Shown here piece after piece: positions 53,801 through 56,328 of a stretch of DNA of 56,328 bases. Below the pieces are notes generated by a model. That model searched no databases, was not told the DNA's origin, and saw only the letters and a program-made list of their open reading frames with translations. Positions within the stretch are counted from its first letter, which is position 1, and each line of letters starts with the position of its first letter. Position numbers and translations under genes: made by a program. This DNA comes from Setaria digitata. Taxonomy: Eukaryota; Nematoda; Chromadorea; Rhabditida; Setariidae. The DNA is taken from contig RCAB01000417.1 in NCBI GenBank assembly GCA_003640385.1, positions 1 to 56,328 of the forward strand, given 5' to 3'.

Positions 53801-56281
53801 TTTAGATATGGCACAATATTTTCCGTCTCATTCAAAGAATCACAAAAAACAATACCAGTTTTTTGGATTGACTCATTATGATCCATGCTGTGCTTAAATA
53901 TGAGTTGATTCTTAAAATTTCCTTAATCATGTCTGAAATATTTGCATAAAAAATTTGCTTCAGTTCCCGTACCCAGATATAAATCTAAAAGCAACTTTTG
54001 ATGAGATATTTTGCCTTTTTAAAAAATAATTCATTGCTTGTATTTGAAGCAAATTTCATTTGTACGTAGTGCTTCAAAAATCTTAAAATTCCCAACTTTT
54101 TCAATCAAACTACAAATTTTCAACTATTTTAGCAAACGAAAAAATTGACATGATCATGCAAATTATCCTGAAATGTATAAAATGGCTTTTATAACAGTGC
54201 TGAGCCGATCTGCTAACTAGCGTTAATTTCCTATATTTTAGTAACTTCACTAATAATGACTAATTAATAGAGTAATATATTCTCCTAGTCCTAATATTTT
54301 TGTCTATAACGACATTTTGAAATAATGTTGAAGTATATTTTTTCTTTTTAAGACAAAAATAATTGAACACTAAGTTCAAAAGCATTATAATTAAGCAATT
54401 GCAAATGAAAGACGAAACAAATTTCGCGCTGCTATGACAATTTTTTTGTGCTATATTTTGAGAAAAGAGGTTTATTTGAAAAGTCTTTAACAAGTCGTGT
54501 TGTAATATTTTGAAAATGAAGCATTCTCGAAACAATATTCTCTTCTCTTCATCTAAACACATCTAATCATGAAATTTTGCGTAACACTGTCTAAGTTATT
54601 AAAATAAATTAAGGATTTTTCAAAACACTTTTTCTCAGAGCTTTAAATTACGAAGAGGAATATTCATGGATGAGGCAGGAAAAATGCATGTATAATAGTT
54701 TTATACTTTTTGCTCAAAAATAAAGTATTTCAAACTTGAAATCAGCGGAAAATACTAAATAATGTATTCGTTTCATCGAGTATTTGAGCTAGTTTTGTTG
54801 AAGAATCTTGAAATTTTTCTTAATTTTAATCAAGAAAATGGAAATGCGCAGAAAGGACTTTTGTATGTTTTGTATCATTTAATGCATATTATCATACCGA
54901 AGAGTTTACATCATCTGATCTAACATTCTATTCCACTTTTTTTTGACAAATCTCCAAGAAATTTTTAGCGAACCAAAGTTTCGAAGATGATACAAAACAG
55001 TGTGCTACAGTGGGTCTGTATTTTTTTTTTTTTATGGATAACCGAGAATTAAACTTCTATCAGTGATGCTAATTTAAGGATTAGTGATACCAAATTGGTA
55101 GCCAGTCAGCTATTGAAATATTAGGAGGAATGAAATTAATTTTAACGTATATTTTTATTTTCGTCGGTTTCATTAAAATGATGACTACTTTATTGTCGAC
55201 TTTCAGTGTTCACATAGTGCTACTTTCATAATTCTTTTTCAGATCTCGATAAGTTTAACGCTGAAGCGAATTTCTTTCGCTCTTTCACCTTATTAAAATC
55301 GTTTTTTACTACTTGGACTTGACTAAAAATTTATCTTCGATTTTTTTATGAAATATTGCGCGATTTTATGGATTTAAGAAATGGTAAATGACTATAATTT
55401 CTTTTTAGATACGCAGCAAAGCTTCAATTCAAGATTTCGCTTAATTTTAACTGAAGTATAGTTTTCACAGCGTACATAAAATTTGCATAATTTGTTATGG
55501 GGTAGTAATTACTTGAATACTGGGCAAAACAAAATTAAATTTCTTTCCCAGACAAAATTAATGGGCAAAAGAATAAGTGTTTCATATATTTTTTCCATCA
55601 AAGTTTTAAAAGCTGTTTGAATGATCACAATATTTTGAATACTTTTTTGTCCTCAAAGACGCATGTCACTTGAAATATAAACTCTGCATATTTCAAAAAG
55701 TCATAATTTTTGAAAAAACAGAATTTTCTGAGAGTTCATGAAAGCAGAATATTAGCAAGCTCATTATACTGCTTTAAAAAATATGCAGTGGTGAAGTCAT
55801 TCTTTCTTATTTTTGTTCTCCTATATCCGAAAAAAGTAAATATATTGCAAAATACCTATATTATACTGTCTTGTCCTCCACAACTATTAAAATTCTCACC
55901 AGAAGCTAAATTGGCTTATTACCTGGAAGTTTGACTTCTCTACTTCTGTCTTCAATTTCAATTAAGTGTGCATTTTTGAATGCATTTCATTATCATTTTG
56001 GATAATGGCAGTCATTTTTCCGAAAAATATTTCGAAACGGTTTTCAATCAAAAAGCCGGTTCACTTATTCTCACTCTGCTAGTGCTCACTCACTTTTTAT
56101 TTTCCACTCTCAAAAGGTTAATCATGTCAGACAGAATTCTAGTACGTAGACAAAGAGTCACGAATTAAAAAATGCTACAAATTTTATCATTTTTATGAGG
56201 CTTGGTGCAAAATAACTAGAAAAGTAGCGAAATAAAATGATATAATTCTTTTTTGAACAAAACAGAATGTGGAGGAAGAAA

Positions 56282-56282
56282 A

Positions 56283-56328
<46 letters not shown>
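56282..56328. repeat. AAT trinucleotide microsatellite at the window edge
   Basis: About 15 tandem AAT units run to the last base, so the full length is not seen. Its location at the very end suggests an assembly break in the repeat. Confidence 0.95.

Larger units (their letters stand above)
46976..56281. other. Nine-kilobase gene-poor, AT-rich interval
   Basis: No exon set with coding composition, family motifs or phase-consistent splice sites was found. Short open frames (e.g. 48634-49158, 51111-51404, 54260-54562) look random. Two patches are richer in G+C than their surroundings (about 48600-49150 and 51050-51400) and could be regulatory or old mobile sequence; I see no transposase, reverse transcriptase or terminal repeats. 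The right part from about 51.5 kb is very AT-rich. It may be upstream DNA of the espin-like gene or part of a large intron of a gene beyond the window. Confidence 0.5.

Overview
The window is eukaryotic nuclear DNA, AT-rich and intron-dense, almost certainly from a nematode and most like a filarial or related spirurid. Exons are mostly 60-300 nt, introns mostly 50-500 nt, and splice sites follow GT-AG. The Ras protein has Asp at position 11, as I recall for C. elegans LET-60, where most animals have Ala. Three genes have a good 3' splice acceptor a few bases before the start codon, as expected for spliced-leader trans-splicing. The poly-A/poly-T runs, one N and the edges (a gene cut at the left, a microsatellite at the right) look like a draft-assembly contig. 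I rebuilt the exons by hand from splice signals, phase continuity and remembered family motifs; no search was run.

Layout. 0.1-3.7 kb (+): most of phosphoacetylglucosamine mutase (PGM3/AGM1), 5' end missing. 4.0-7.45 kb (-): a NOP9-like pumilio-repeat nucleolar protein, tail to tail with PGM3. 10.06-10.86 kb (-): a complete three-exon Ras gene (LET-60 type) with CAAX box CVII. 13.3-18.7 kb (-): an uncharacterised multi-exon gene with LRR-like or F-box-LRR-like hydrophobic repeats and a Ser/Thr/acidic tail. 21.96-34.70 kb (-): a gene of about 36 exons and 1,900 residues, a KMT2E/SETD5 (C. elegans SET-9/SET-26) homologue with PHD finger and divergent SET domain. 36-37.4 kb (-): open frames and splice signals of an unassigned locus. 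38.18-42.49 kb (+): NOL10/Enp2, a WD-repeat ribosome-biogenesis protein. 43.4-46.98 kb (-): an espin-like ankyrin-repeat gene. 47-56.3 kb: about 9 kb in which I find no convincing gene.

Five minus-strand genes (KMT2E-like, LRR-like, Ras, NOP9, and possibly the 36-37 kb locus) follow one another in one direction, with gaps of about 2.4-3.4 kb between the four firm ones, too wide for a typical nematode operon. Two encoded proteins (NOP9, NOL10) act in small-subunit ribosome biogenesis; the other neighbours have no evident shared pathway.

The most unusual signals are a 292-nt uninterrupted poly-T (sense strand) that forms the polypyrimidine tract of a KMT2E-like intron, a stop-free 87-nt (3n) first intron in NOL10, an exon-like 68-nt insert in the second Ras intron, a triple tandem splice donor at 36.4 kb, a likely GC-AG intron in NOL10, and two clean inverted repeats in non-coding DNA. 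I did not find a clearly new multi-gene system, CRISPR array, transposon or RNA gene.
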